A DNA stretch of 32,963 nt from Terriglobia bacterium (GCA_020073385.1 JAIQFH010000068.1:1-32963), one strand, 5' to 3'; shown: positions 17,306 to 26,241, counted from the stretch's first letter. Numbers and translations are program-made. Notes: generated by a model from the letters alone, not told the origin.

Positions 17306-18514
17306 TCAGTTGCAGGAGGTTGCCTCGCTGATCAATTCGAAACGCCCATCGGCAGAGAGGCGGTAGCGTCTGCCGCGCCAGGAGATCGTATTGCCAAAGA
17401 ATCCTGCGATCCAGAATAGGAATCCGATTAGATCTTCGATCGGCAGCAGCGCCCAGTTGAGCCTCGCACGCAGCACACGCACCGAAACCATATAGGCCGC
17501 GACTACGCGTGCCGCCAAGCCGATCGGCAGAACCGGCCACCATGCCGGCGAAAATGCGCAGACTATCAACGCCAGCGGCAAAGGCATGGTGAACAGTTGT
17601 CCGATGTATCCCGCCGGTCGAGAGCGGCGCGTGCTGCGTCCCCACCGCAGCCGGTGGGCGATATTCTCGCGGAACGTCGCGCTCCCGATGTGATGTTCAA
17701 TGACATAAGAAGACAAGATCACGCCGTGACCAGCATCGGCGGCGAATTGCCCCATCACGAAATCTTCGGCCAGGTAGTCTTTCAACCGCGCGAAGCCGCC
17801 GATCGACTGCAGAACGCGACGGCGGGCCACGATCGTTGGCCCCACTGCAAACCGCATGCCTTCGAGCATCCGCGCCACTAGGGCCCCGCCCCAGAAATCG
17901 GTGTTCATGCCGGTCGCTTCCAGGCGCGACCAGAAACTCGGACCGGGAACGGCGCGGTAAGGGCAAGTGGCCACTCCGAGCCGCGCATCCTGAAATTCGG
18001 CGGCGGCGGTGCGAAGTAGATCCGGTGTTACGCGAATGTCACTGTCACTCATCACCAGCAGATCATTGGCGGCCATAGCCATCGTGCGTTCCAGGCTGAA
18101 GACCTTCGCGTTCGGATACGGCGGTTCCCCGGTGATAATTAACCGCGACGGAATCTTCGAATGCTCCTGCTGAAGTCGTGACACAACCTGCAAAGCAGGA
18201 TCGCTCTCGCTGCGAACCGCAAACAGGATTTCAAACGCCGGATAGTCCTGCTCGAAAAACGTTCGCAGATTCGATTCCAGATCAAGATCCAGCCCGGCCA
18301 GCGGCTTCAGGATGCTGATTGGCTCAATCGCCCGCAACGTCGCAGGACGGACCCGCAGATAACGCAAGGCTGCAATGACCTGCAGAATGCAGTACACCAT
18401 GGAACCACAGAAGATCGCCAACAAGGCGCCCGCCAGAACTTTGCGTGGGTGAATATAGAAAGGTTGAATATGGAGAAGAAGCAAAGGAAGGGCGCATCTT
18501 GCGCTGGGGAGCAT
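17306..18514 (-). CDS. GT21 glycosyltransferase (HpnI / ceramide glucosyltransferase-like), second copy
   Basis: The product has about 402 residues from ATG 18514. Motifs parallel those of the convergent paralog: an N-terminal helix (VLAGALLAIFCGSMVYCIL), SILKPLAGLDLD, MSDSDIRV (DSD motif), LAEDFVMG and HRLRWGRSTR, then C-terminal helices and TISWRGRRYRL. It is thus a lipid glycosyltransferase at the cytoplasmic membrane using a nucleotide sugar; the acceptor is unknown. I chose ATG 18514. A GTG at 18586 would add 24 Arg-rich residues and overlap the upstream kinase stop. A perfect TATAAT (18527-18532, minus) lies 12 nt before the chosen ATG, without a clear -35, so the message may have a very short leader or start further in. 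Confidence 0.82.
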   Translation of the reverse strand: MLPSARCALPLLLLHIQPFYIHPRKVLAGALLAIFCGSMVYCILQVIAALRYLRVRPATLRAIEPISILKPLAGLDLDLESNLRTFFEQDYPAFEILFAVRSESDPALQVVSRLQQEHSKIPSRLIITGEPPYPNAKVFSLERTMAMAANDLLVMSDSDIRVTPDLLRTAAAEFQDARLGVATCPYRAVPGPSFWSRLEATGMNTDFWGGALVARMLEGMRFAVGPTIVARRRVLQSIGGFARLKDYLAEDFVMGQFAADAGHGVILSSYVIEHHIGSATFRENIAHRLRWGRSTRRSRPAGYIGQLFTMPLPLALIVCAFSPAWWPVLPIGLAARVVAAYMVSVRVLRARLNWALLPIEDLIGFLFWIAGFFGNTISWRGRRYRLSADGRFELISEATSCN

Positions 18515-18566
18515 GGGGCCGCCAGTATTATACCGAGCGCGCGCGATACGCGGTCGCGATACTGGA

Positions 18567-20537
18567 TTAATGCGAACGCGAAGCACGAGGAGGGGTGGCC
18601 AGCGCCCTCCGAATCTTGGACGACAGTTGCTTCAGTGTGTAGGGCTTTTGCAGGAAGTTCGTTTCCAGATCCACCACCTTGTGGTCGAGGATCGTCTTTC
18701 CCGCGTATCCGGAAACGAAGAGAAACTGCGTGTCGGGGCGCACTCGTGCGACTTCCTTCGCCAGAGCGCCTCCGCTCATGCGGGGCATGACAACGTCGCT
18801 GACCACCAGATGAATCGCTCTTTGTTCTTGCGCCAAAGCGAGCGCCTCGAGTCCATCCCTGGCTTCGATTACGTTGTATCCCTGGAGTCGCAGAAATTCC
18901 GCAGTCGCACGTCGCACGGCCCCTTCGTCCTCGACCAGGAGAATCGTCTCCGATCCCCCCACCTCGCTATGAGATTCGGGCTGTTCGACACTGCTGAGTG
19001 GATGGCGCTCGTTCACGCAAGGCAGATAGATCTTGAACACCGTGCCTGATCCAGGTTCGCCATAGGCCCAGATGAAACCATTGTTCTGTTTCACAATGCC
19101 GTAGACCGTTGCCAGTCCAAGGCCGGTGCCCTTGCCTAAGGGTTTGGAGGTGTAAAAGGGCTCAAAGATGTGAGGCAAGTCTTCTCGAGGAATGCCATGT
19201 CCGTCGTCACTCACTGTAATCAGCGCGTAGTGTCCTTTCGGGATGACGGCGGGCTTTTCATGGATATAGTCATCGTCCAGGCGAACGTCGGAAGTCTCGA
19301 TTTGCAGATGTCCGCCTTGTGGCATGGCGTCGCGCGCGTTCGCCGCGAGATTCATCAGCACCTGTTCGAGTTGTACCGGATCAATGCGCACGCGGCCCAG
19401 ACCCTGTCCGGGAGAAAAGGTGAAATCAATGTCTTCGCCGATCAATCGCGGAAGCGTTTTGGCAATCGTCTGGACCACGGCATTGAGTTCCACAACGCGC
19501 AATGCCTGGGGTTGCTTGCGGCTGAAAGCGAGCAATTGGCGGGTCAATTCAGCGGCGCGCCGCGCAGCCAGCAAGATTTCCTGAAGCTTGCTCTCCAGTG
19601 GGCTGTTGTGCGGAACCGAATCGAGGGCGAGCTCCGAATAGCTCGTGATAATGGTCAGCAGATTGTTGAAGTCATGCGCTACGCCTCCGGCTAGCCGGCC
19701 GATCGCGTCCATCTTCTGGGCTTGCAGCAATTGCGCCTCAAGGCGGAGTCTCTCAGTCAAATCGCGGCCATTCGAGATGAAATGTGTGATCTCCCCTTGA
19801 GCATCGCGTATCGGACAGATCGTCTCCTCAACGTAATACAGTTCGCCATTCTTTTTGCGATTGACCAGGATCCCGCGAAAAACATTCCCCGCGAGAATGT
19901 TCTTCCACATTTCCTGATAAACTTCAGGGCTTTGTTCCCCCGATTTCAGAATCCGCGGAGTCTGCCCGCGCGCCTCGTCGCGGCTATAACCCGTCAACGC
20001 TTCGAACGCAGGATTTACGTATTCGATGACACCCTGGCGGTCTGTGATCGCGACGGTGTCAGCCGACTGTTCGACCGCGCGCGATAATTTTCTCAAGGAT
20101 CCTTCCGCGCTCTGTCGTTCCATCTGGAGGCTGTGCAGGGCAACGGTGTTGTGAATCGTGCGAACTAATGTTGCTCCGTCAAGGCGCGATTTGGCTAGGC
20201 AGTTCCACGTGCCGGCTCCGATGATGTCGGCCACCGTCTTCTCATCCGCATCGTCGGTCAGCAGAATGAAAGGAACCGGGCGCCCGTCATGAAGCAAGTC
20301 GGTCACCAGGCGGACCGCCTCGGCATCCCCGGCATCGTGTTCGAAGAGCACCAGGCCGTATGGCCGATGCCGCATCATTTCGCTGGCCTCTTCCAGCGTG
20401 CGGGCGTGCTCCAGATCGGCCGCGATCAGGCTTCGATTCCGCTCCAGCATCTCACGAATCAGAAAGAAGTCTTCCTCCTGATTGCCCACCAGGAGAACGC
20501 GCAATGGTGCAATCGCTGGTTTTGTTCCTGCTAACAC
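18567..20537 (-). CDS. Hybrid histidine kinase: pseudo-receiver, PAS, HisKA/HATPase, receiver
   Basis: This is a 656-residue cytoplasmic signalling protein with no membrane segment. Domains in order are: a receiver-like domain (about 12-130); PAS/PAC (about 150-262, AITDRQGVIEYVNPAFEALTG); a HisKA dimerisation domain with phospho-acceptor His288 in AHDFNNLL; HATPase_c with N400, DDGHGIP (444-450), FEPFYTSK (458-465) and GTGLGLA; and a canonical receiver (about 531-645) with acidic E536/D537, phospho-acceptor D581 (VVSDVVMP) and K631. In the first receiver the acidic pocket reads GNQ (18-20) and the acceptor position is Glu66 (LVLFEHD), although T94 and K116 remain. It is probably a locked or docking module. 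The start is GTG 20537, because the nearby ATG is out of frame and a stop lies upstream. No cognate transcription factor is adjacent. Confidence 0.9.
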   Translation of the reverse strand: MLAGTKPAIAPLRVLLVGNQEEDFFLIREMLERNRSLIAADLEHARTLEEASEMMRHRPYGLVLFEHDAGDAEAVRLVTDLLHDGRPVPFILLTDDADEKTVADIIGAGTWNCLAKSRLDGATLVRTIHNTVALHSLQMERQSAEGSLRKLSRAVEQSADTVAITDRQGVIEYVNPAFEALTGYSRDEARGQTPRILKSGEQSPEVYQEMWKNILAGNVFRGILVNRKKNGELYYVEETICPIRDAQGEITHFISNGRDLTERLRLEAQLLQAQKMDAIGRLAGGVAHDFNNLLTIITSYSELALDSVPHNSPLESKLQEILLAARRAAELTRQLLAFSRKQPQALRVVELNAVVQTIAKTLPRLIGEDIDFTFSPGQGLGRVRIDPVQLEQVLMNLAANARDAMPQGGHLQIETSDVRLDDDYIHEKPAVIPKGHYALITVSDDGHGIPREDLPHIFEPFYTSKPLGKGTGLGLATVYGIVKQNNGFIWAYGEPGSGTVFKIYLPCVNERHPLSSVEQPESHSEVGGSETILLVEDEGAVRRATAEFLRLQGYNVIEARDGLEALALAQEQRAIHLVVSDVVMPRMSGGALAKEVARVRPDTQFLFVSGYAGKTILDHKVVDLETNFLQKPYTLKQLSSKIRRALATPPRASRSH

Positions 20538-21060
20538 ATGGTTACCATCGGAATCTGGGAGAGGAAGTTTAGCCTCTCAACCGTGGCAGAAATCCCGATG
20601 AGGGTGAAGAATCCCGAATCAGGCGGCGGGCCGCAAATATCCCCAGAAGGTACTCACCCCATTCACCAGACGACCTGCATCGAGACCTGCCAAGAGGGGG
20701 TAGAGTTCGAACATGATTAGACCCTTCCAAGGAAGAGTGTCGATCCATTTTCTTCTTCCTCACCTTGCCGGTTGCGTTCATTAACAATCAACAATAAGAC
20801 AGCGGTGCCCAAGTCCGAGACCGTCATGTTCGTCATGTCCATCGCACAGGAGCGGTCTGATTAGGTTGGCGCGCACAGCCCTGTATTGAGAGTCTCGATA
20901 TAAGAAAGCCTAAGGCAGAATATGCGAAAGACGTCGAAGCGAAAGAGTCCCCGTTAGCGACAGAGCAAACTAGAAAACTCTAGAAGACACAGCAGAGTTC
21001 GCAATCGTCCTCTGGGACCAACTAACACTTTCGACGAAACCAGATGCCATCCCTCTTCCG
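20538..21060. other. Intergenic stretch with no recognised gene
   Basis: About 520 bases between the kinase start and the end of the VWA gene. Open frames here are short, lack ribosome sites and match no family I know. A local CTAGAAAACTCTAGAAGAC repetition lies near 20970. It must contain the kinase promoter, but I could not place convincing hexamers. Confidence 0.4.
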
Positions 21061-22119
21061 TTATGGATTCAGGGCGGACAACGTGGTTTTGTCACCGCCG
21101 GAGAAGCGGTTCGGTTGCGGACGGTAGCCGTTGCGGGTGCGGACCTTGTATTTCTTCAGTCGATCGCCCACCAGCCTTACGGTGACGGCGCGCCAGCCGT
21201 TGTTGGGATTCGCCTTGGGATAGTAGCTGAGCGAATACAGGTGAGCGAGATCATCGCGAATAGAGGCGAAGGCGCGATGCTCATCTCTCCAGTTCCGCGC
21301 GAAGTAGGCTTTGCCGCCTGTGGCCGCCGTCATGCGATCGAAGACTGCGGTGGAGACGGGCTCGAGCCGGGCTTCCTGCGTGCTAATCATATAAATGGAG
21401 ACGCCGGAAGACTGGGCGAATTCGGCTACGTCTTCGGGAGGCACGACGCTGGAGTTATCAGGGCCATTGGAAAATACGACGACGACTTTGCGGCCTCGGT
21501 TTTGCGCTGCGTCCTTAAGGGTGAGCAACAGCGCGTTGTAGAGAGCAGCCTGGTCGCCGGCAACCGTCGAGCGCACGGCCTGCAGTAACTCGCCGCGGTC
21601 GGCGGTGAGAGGAGCGACGCGCGAGAGATCGCGGCTGTAAGAATAGAAGGCAATTTTGTCGGCCTTGGCCAGCGAGCGAATGAATTCGGAGATTGCGTCC
21701 TGGGCAAACACGAAGCCGCGGTACATGTAGTCGCTGGTATCGAACAGGACGAAGACGTTGGAGCCGGCCACAAGCTGATCGAAAGTTTGCGGCGAGGTAC
21801 CGTCGGAAGATCCGGTGGATACGTCCGGCGAGGGCGCGGGGGAAGAAGCCTCCTGTCCGAGATCGTCCAGGCGGTGTGCCGGCGCATCCCCTTCCGCAAA
21901 GGTGGCAGGCTTTTCCTTGATGCCATCTTCAAAGATGGCGAAATCGCTGGGCTTGAGTCCCGTGATGTAATTTCCCTTATTGTCGGTGACGGCCACGTTG
22001 AGCTGGACCATGTTGACGACAACGTGGATGTCGGGGCTGTCTTGAGCCCGCGTGGCAGTTTCATTGCCAAGGAACAACAGAAAAGAGAGCACGGCAGCAA
22101 AATGAAATGTCCTTACCAT
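21061..22119 (-). CDS. Secreted VWA protein (VWFA-related acidobacterial family) with degraded MIDAS
   Basis: The protein has about 352 residues from ATG 22119, with a signal peptide (MVRTFHFAAVLSFLLFLGNE). A short N-terminal beta domain (VVVNMVQLNVAVTDNKGNYI, GLKPSDFAIFEDG) is followed by a VWA fold (about 120-300). The order matches the acidobacterial VWFA-related domain family. The metal-site motif DxSxS is DTSDY, the usual Thr before ALYDAL is Ala (DQAALYNAL), and the third-motif Asp region reads FSNGPDN, so metal-dependent binding may be lost. I preferred ATG 22119 over an earlier in-frame start (22197) because the latter places a non-signal stretch and a palindrome within the coding region. 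The GAGGG leader is shared with the upstream 1040-residue gene, which probably forms one operon with it. Confidence 0.8.
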   Translation of the reverse strand: MVRTFHFAAVLSFLLFLGNETATRAQDSPDIHVVVNMVQLNVAVTDNKGNYITGLKPSDFAIFEDGIKEKPATFAEGDAPAHRLDDLGQEASSPAPSPDVSTGSSDGTSPQTFDQLVAGSNVFVLFDTSDYMYRGFVFAQDAISEFIRSLAKADKIAFYSYSRDLSRVAPLTADRGELLQAVRSTVAGDQAALYNALLLTLKDAAQNRGRKVVVVFSNGPDNSSVVPPEDVAEFAQSSGVSIYMISTQEARLEPVSTAVFDRMTAATGGKAYFARNWRDEHRAFASIRDDLAHLYSLSYYPKANPNNGWRAVTVRLVGDRLKKYKVRTRNGYRPQPNRFSGGDKTTLSALNP

Positions 22120-22171
22120 GAGCGGTTTCCCTCGGAGGCTAAAGCCCCGCATCTTTTTGGAACCTGAACGG

Positions 22172-22188
22172 CACGGCTTAAAGCCGTG
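22172..22188. repeat. Small palindrome CACGGCTTAAAGCCGTG
   Basis: A perfect 8-bp inverted repeat around one base, in the spacer between the 1040-residue gene and the VWA gene. This resembles a common short intergenic repeat core (GGCTTAAAGCC). As a transcript hairpin it may lower read-through inside the operon. Confidence 0.6.
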
Positions 22189-22240
22189 ACCTATCAAAAC
22201 TTTGCGCTAACCCCTCACAAAACGATTCACCTGACAGCTC

Positions 22241-25200
22241 TCAATGTTGAACAGCGCTGATTCGTTGGGGCGAGCCCAGTTTGCCTTGTCGGAACTCGGC
22301 TCCGGTCTCGTGCATGGCACGAAGAAGCGCCGGCCAATCCTCGAAGTCAGTAGCGAAGATCTTCTGGATCATGTTTTGCGTCAGCTCGGGCACCAGACGG
22401 TTCAACATCACCGGGGGATAGCCCGCTTCATCTGCCAAGCGAGCCCAGTACAAGTTAGGCGAATCCCAACACTCCGGCAGAAATCGGCTGGACGATCCGG
22501 CAAAGGGCGGCATAGGCGCCACGTTCAGCAGTTCGGGACCATAGTTCTGCGCCATCACCGGATGCGGCGTGCCAAAGTCGTGCGACAACCGTTTCCAGTT
22601 GACCTGGTCGGGATGCTGACGAGTGAGTTCTTGCAGTTCCTGAGTTGACGTTCCCAGGACGCGAGGTTGCTCGGAATGTTTCTGCTGGAATTCCGCGGCC
22701 AGGTAGAAGGCGTCGGCGGGCATCATTTGCGGGATGATGTCGGCGACTTTGCCCGCGCGCATTGCCTGCTCGAGCCGCCGGGCTTGCTGGGGAAGGAGGC
22801 GACTGGACAAGATGGCGAGCACGTCGGCGCGCAGTGCTTCGTCTTTTTCAGAAGCGGTGAGAAGCTCCTCGCCGGATTTCTGATAAAGAGCGACGGCGTG
22901 TAACTCCAACGGGCTGACGTTCCACCACCGAGGCAGGATGGCGCTGGTCAGCATGCCGGGAGTCATCTCACCCCAGACGAGCGCTTGAACACTGTTGGGC
23001 GAGATGAAATCCTGCTCGAGTTCGGCCAGTGCGTAGGGGAGGTCGGCGAGAGAGCCGACGAAATGAGCGCCGCCGCCGGCGGGAGTGCCGCGGCCGAGAA
23101 GCACCGGGGCCTGCCAAAGGCTCGAAATTCCGGTGACCGATTCGCCGGCAAAATCGTGGGATCGAACGAACAGCGGATTGTTGTGCAGAGCCTGTGCGCC
23201 AGGCGGTTCATAGTAAGCGTAGTTGAGGCCCACGAGAGTATCGCGGAGGAACGAGGCGAGTTGGCCTCGGGCCTCTTCAATTTGCGCCCGCGAAACTGTC
23301 GGAGCTTTAAGGAGCTTGGGCAAATCGGTGCGCATCTCCACATCGGTATGGTGGTTGTTGTAAATGCCTGCGGCCCACTGGGTTCGTTCCCCGTTGCTGA
23401 AGATGGGGCGCGGCATTTCGAATTCGCGGGTTTGCGCCGCCAACAGAACGACGTACTCTTCCGGATGCTTGCCACGTTCCTTTTCGGCGAGTCCATCGCC
23501 TACGGAGAGGAGGGTGTCGAGCGAGACCAGGCGCTGATCATCGAGGACGGAGCGGATGCGGTTGGCGACCTCATTGTGCATCTGCTTTCCTTGCGGCGTG
23601 GTCTGCGGAGGTCCTGCGAGCAATTCAATGATGTCGTCCTGGGAGCCGTGCGGTTTACCGAGTGAGAAACGGAAGATCTCTCCCAGGGAAGTTCGGCCGG
23701 CGTCATAAAGTTGAGCAGCCGAGTGAATGCTCGCAAAGGGGCGGATGACCCGCTGCCAGGATTCATCGAGATGGGGTTGCGAGATCTGTCCCTGACGCGC
23801 CAGAATCTGCCAGATTCCGACGCTTGCCTGGAGAGTACCGAATGCATTGGCACGAAATGCCATGGGCACGCTGTTGAGGCTTTGGGCCACCTCGAGGAAC
23901 CGGGTGATGGAATCATCGCCCAATTCGGGGAACTCGGAGAAGATACGGTATTGATCGCTGTAGTCCTCGAACTTGTGCGCCAACAACTGGACGGTTGCCG
24001 GGGCGAGGCGGTGCTCGGGAGACCTTCTGCTGTCGAGTTCGCCAAGGGCCATGTACAGCTGGAGAAGTTCGGATTCGTGGGTGCGGGACAGCGCAAACAT
24101 GATTCGCAGGAGGTCGTCTGGACGAGCCAGTTTGTCCGCTTGCTTCGCCACTTTGCGAACGAAGTTCTGATGGTGACCTTCGAGTATCTTTTTCCAGGTG
24201 TCGAGACCTCCGGGGACCTGCGGCTCTCCGGAGCTGTCGAGCGGAAGGCGGCTGACAAGAAGCAGCATTTCTGGCACGGGACGGAACGTCCCGCGGGTTG
24301 GCTTGTCGGAGGAATCCATCGAGAGCAGAGCGCTGTAGAAAAACTTCAAGCGATGGGGATCCGTGAAATACGCCTGCTGTTCGCGATTGGCGCGCGAGAG
24401 CACGTCGAAATAAGCTGCTAGCCATCCTTTGTCGCGGGAAAGCATTTTTGAGACGAAGGCGGACGGATTGTCCGGACTTGCGCCGACCAAATCGTTCCAG
24501 GCAGATTCCGCGGCCACGCCGCCCGGCACGCTGATTCTGCCGCCCGAGATGGAGAGCTCTCTGCCATAGAAATCAAGAACGGCAGCGTAGGGGAGCAGCT
24601 TCTGAAGTCCAATGGACTGCTGCAAGAAGCCAGCAGTTTCCGGCTCGATTCGAGAAAGGGCCCAGTAGAGACGAGCCACTGCGGGGTCGTTCAGAATTGT
24701 GTCAAGCAAGTCCCGGCTGTTTTCGGTGTGGTTCTTCTTGCTCGCCATGGTCCACTCGCTTCCCGCGAAAATCACCGGCACCGGGGAAGGAGCAAACGGA
24801 TACTCGAAGGCCTTTCCGCCCTGCAGCGTCCGCTCCAGGTCAGGCAGAGGAAATCCGGAATCGATGGTGAGAAAGGCACGTTCGGGATCGTCGGTGAGCA
24901 AGGCTGTATCAGACTTGCCACAATCCGGGCGAGTGCGGTATCCGAGGATATGTAGAAGCGGTTGGGCGTCCTCACAACCCGCAACACGAATGACCATGTC
25001 GTTTTTAGCTGCCAGTTCCGTCAACTCTCTCGCCTGGACGACATAACGTCGAAGCAAGATCAGGAATTCCGTTGGCTGACTCGAGCCCTGATAGCCCTCA
25101 ATGAAGACATTCCTGCTCAAAAGAGGCAGGACTTCCTCAGGCCTCACCATCTGGCTTATGCCCGCCATGCGAAGAAACGAACGCTCGGGGCCAGGAATCG

Positions 25201-25363
25201 TAAACTGCGCTGCGGCCGGGGCTTCGTTTTCGGAAGGAGTCGACGAGGCCATATCTGCAAGGTGAGAGTTAGGGGATGAGCCGTCTCGGTTGCTGCGCGC
25301 AAACGAGACGCACGTGAGGAGAGAGCAAGCGATCAAGGCCGAAACACAGAGGTGAGCTTTCAC
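22241..25363 (-). CDS. Large secreted protein of unknown function
   Basis: The product has 1040 residues with a signal peptide (VSALIACSLLTCVSFARS). I do not recognise a domain. The text is a long helical globular protein with no membrane segments after the signal and no metal or catalytic signature that stands out. Notable pieces are PGPERSFLRMAGIS (about 58-71), RLYWALSRIEPET, a tract RLLPQQARRLEQAMRAGK and a Pro-rich NVAPMPPFAGSSSRFLPE near the end. Start: GTG 25363, with a GAGGG 9 nt upstream in a 16-nt leader nearly identical to that of the VWA gene. The stop lies about 120 bp before the VWA start on the same strand, so the pair is probably an operon acting together outside the cytoplasm. 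Homologues I recall are confined to acidobacteria and uncharacterised. Confidence 0.85.
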   Translation of the reverse strand: MKAHLCVSALIACSLLTCVSFARSNRDGSSPNSHLADMASSTPSENEAPAAAQFTIPGPERSFLRMAGISQMVRPEEVLPLLSRNVFIEGYQGSSQPTEFLILLRRYVVQARELTELAAKNDMVIRVAGCEDAQPLLHILGYRTRPDCGKSDTALLTDDPERAFLTIDSGFPLPDLERTLQGGKAFEYPFAPSPVPVIFAGSEWTMASKKNHTENSRDLLDTILNDPAVARLYWALSRIEPETAGFLQQSIGLQKLLPYAAVLDFYGRELSISGGRISVPGGVAAESAWNDLVGASPDNPSAFVSKMLSRDKGWLAAYFDVLSRANREQQAYFTDPHRLKFFYSALLSMDSSDKPTRGTFRPVPEMLLLVSRLPLDSSGEPQVPGGLDTWKKILEGHHQNFVRKVAKQADKLARPDDLLRIMFALSRTHESELLQLYMALGELDSRRSPEHRLAPATVQLLAHKFEDYSDQYRIFSEFPELGDDSITRFLEVAQSLNSVPMAFRANAFGTLQASVGIWQILARQGQISQPHLDESWQRVIRPFASIHSAAQLYDAGRTSLGEIFRFSLGKPHGSQDDIIELLAGPPQTTPQGKQMHNEVANRIRSVLDDQRLVSLDTLLSVGDGLAEKERGKHPEEYVVLLAAQTREFEMPRPIFSNGERTQWAAGIYNNHHTDVEMRTDLPKLLKAPTVSRAQIEEARGQLASFLRDTLVGLNYAYYEPPGAQALHNNPLFVRSHDFAGESVTGISSLWQAPVLLGRGTPAGGGAHFVGSLADLPYALAELEQDFISPNSVQALVWGEMTPGMLTSAILPRWWNVSPLELHAVALYQKSGEELLTASEKDEALRADVLAILSSRLLPQQARRLEQAMRAGKVADIIPQMMPADAFYLAAEFQQKHSEQPRVLGTSTQELQELTRQHPDQVNWKRLSHDFGTPHPVMAQNYGPELLNVAPMPPFAGSSSRFLPECWDSPNLYWARLADEAGYPPVMLNRLVPELTQNMIQKIFATDFEDWPALLRAMHETGAEFRQGKLGSPQRISAVQH

Positions 25364-25494
25364 AGGCGGATTCCCTCGGAGCTACTGAGACCTCACTTCA
25401 CCTGTTATCGATCACGCGAGCAGGGGAGCGATGCCGTGAGCGATGAACCCCGGAAGCAGGCTTTTGCGGGCCTTGCCCCAATTCAATGCGGGAC

Positions 25495-25536
25495 ACGATA
25501 CTCCAGATTGCCGTGCAATCCAAGTTAAATCTGGAG
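25495..25536 (-). promoter_or_regulatory. Putative promoter with overlapping operator-like inverted repeat
   Basis: On the minus strand TTGGAT (complement of 25518-25523) and TATCGT (25495-25500) are separated by 17 nt. A perfect 9-bp inverted repeat, CTCCAGATT at 25501-25509 and AATCTGGAG at 25528-25536, brackets the -35 and spacer. It would drive the 1040-residue/VWA pair with a leader of about 125 nt. A repressor site is plausible; the hexamers themselves are only moderate matches. Confidence 0.4.
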
Positions 25537-25738
25537 ATTTTACAAAGTTGTTCCATATGCGGAAGGCACGGAAGGCCTGACACGCCCGGGTTTCAAGATT
25601 TTGAACGCTATAGCCGGGATTTCGTAGGGGGAAATCCTGGACTGGCTACAGGAAACACGGGAGCGACTGGGTTACACCAAGGCATCTGAATCGGCCTTCG
25701 CCCGATGTTAATTCTCCCCTGGAGCAGCAATCAGTTGT

Positions 25739-26112
25739 ATGTCTCGCAGAATCCCGGTGTGTTCACTCGCGTTCGCAGCGGTCTGCGCCAGCACAGTTCT
25801 GGCATCCGCTCACGTCACGTCCTCACCAACTGAATCCAACGCAATTCAGGCCAGTGCTCCCCCGTCGCGTACGTGTACGTTTCCAGCGCGCCGACGAGCA
25901 GCACGGGCCAGATCAACGGATACTCGGCTGCCTCGAACGGAGCGCTCACATTCAAAGACACGTATTCTGGGATAACCCGAACCATGTGTATGCGATCAGA
26001 CTGAAGGGCAGGAAAGCTGTTCGTAGCGACTGTGACTTCGACCGGGGTGACGCGGTCTCTGGGGGCGCCTCACCTGATTCCGAATGTGCAGAAACTGATT
26101 CTGCCGAAGTAA
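25739..26112 (+). pseudogene. Decayed secreted beta-propeller (lactonase/YVTN-like) gene
   Basis: Pieces of one gene can be read in order but in shifting frames. A signal-like start MSRRIPVCSLAFAAVCAS (frame of 25739) leads to VAYVYVSSAPTSSTGQINGY (frame of 25867), then FWDNPNHVYAIRLKG (frame of 25962), and finally AGKLFVATVTSTG...LGAPHLIPNVQKLILPK, ending at TAA 26110 (again the frame of 25867). These match the first and last blades of acidobacterial YVTN/lactonase-type propeller proteins, which are normally several hundred residues long. The middle blades are gone. Likely lesions are loss of one C in the C5 run at 25859-25863, a junction near 25955-25965, and gain of one G at 26006-26008. 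The family call is from memory of the repeat style. Confidence 0.55.
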
Positions 26113-26140
26113 GTAGCTGAGTTCGAGCACCCTTTCCAAG

Positions 26141-26190
26141 AAGTCAAAATCCCCACCCTGTCGCAAAGATCGCGACAAGCGTGAGGCACC
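26141..26190. repeat. Dispersed palindromic repeat, copy 1
   Basis: It contains CCCCACCCTGTCGCAAA followed by an inverse GCGAC and GTGAGGCACC. It matches the copy at 26931-26982 in sequence and orientation, including the preceding AAGTCAA-like bases. It lies between the propeller pseudogene and the GlcG-like gene. Confidence 0.75.
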
Positions 26191-26241
26191 CGCGTCCACT
26201 GCATCTGGAAAACTGGCAAGTCCGCTGATAGCATCCCTGCC

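Noticed and set aside
22120..22197. N-terminal extension of the VWA protein to 22197
   Set aside because: It would translate through a palindromic repeat and place the signal peptide 26 residues inside the protein. The shared GAGGG leader supports ATG 22119.
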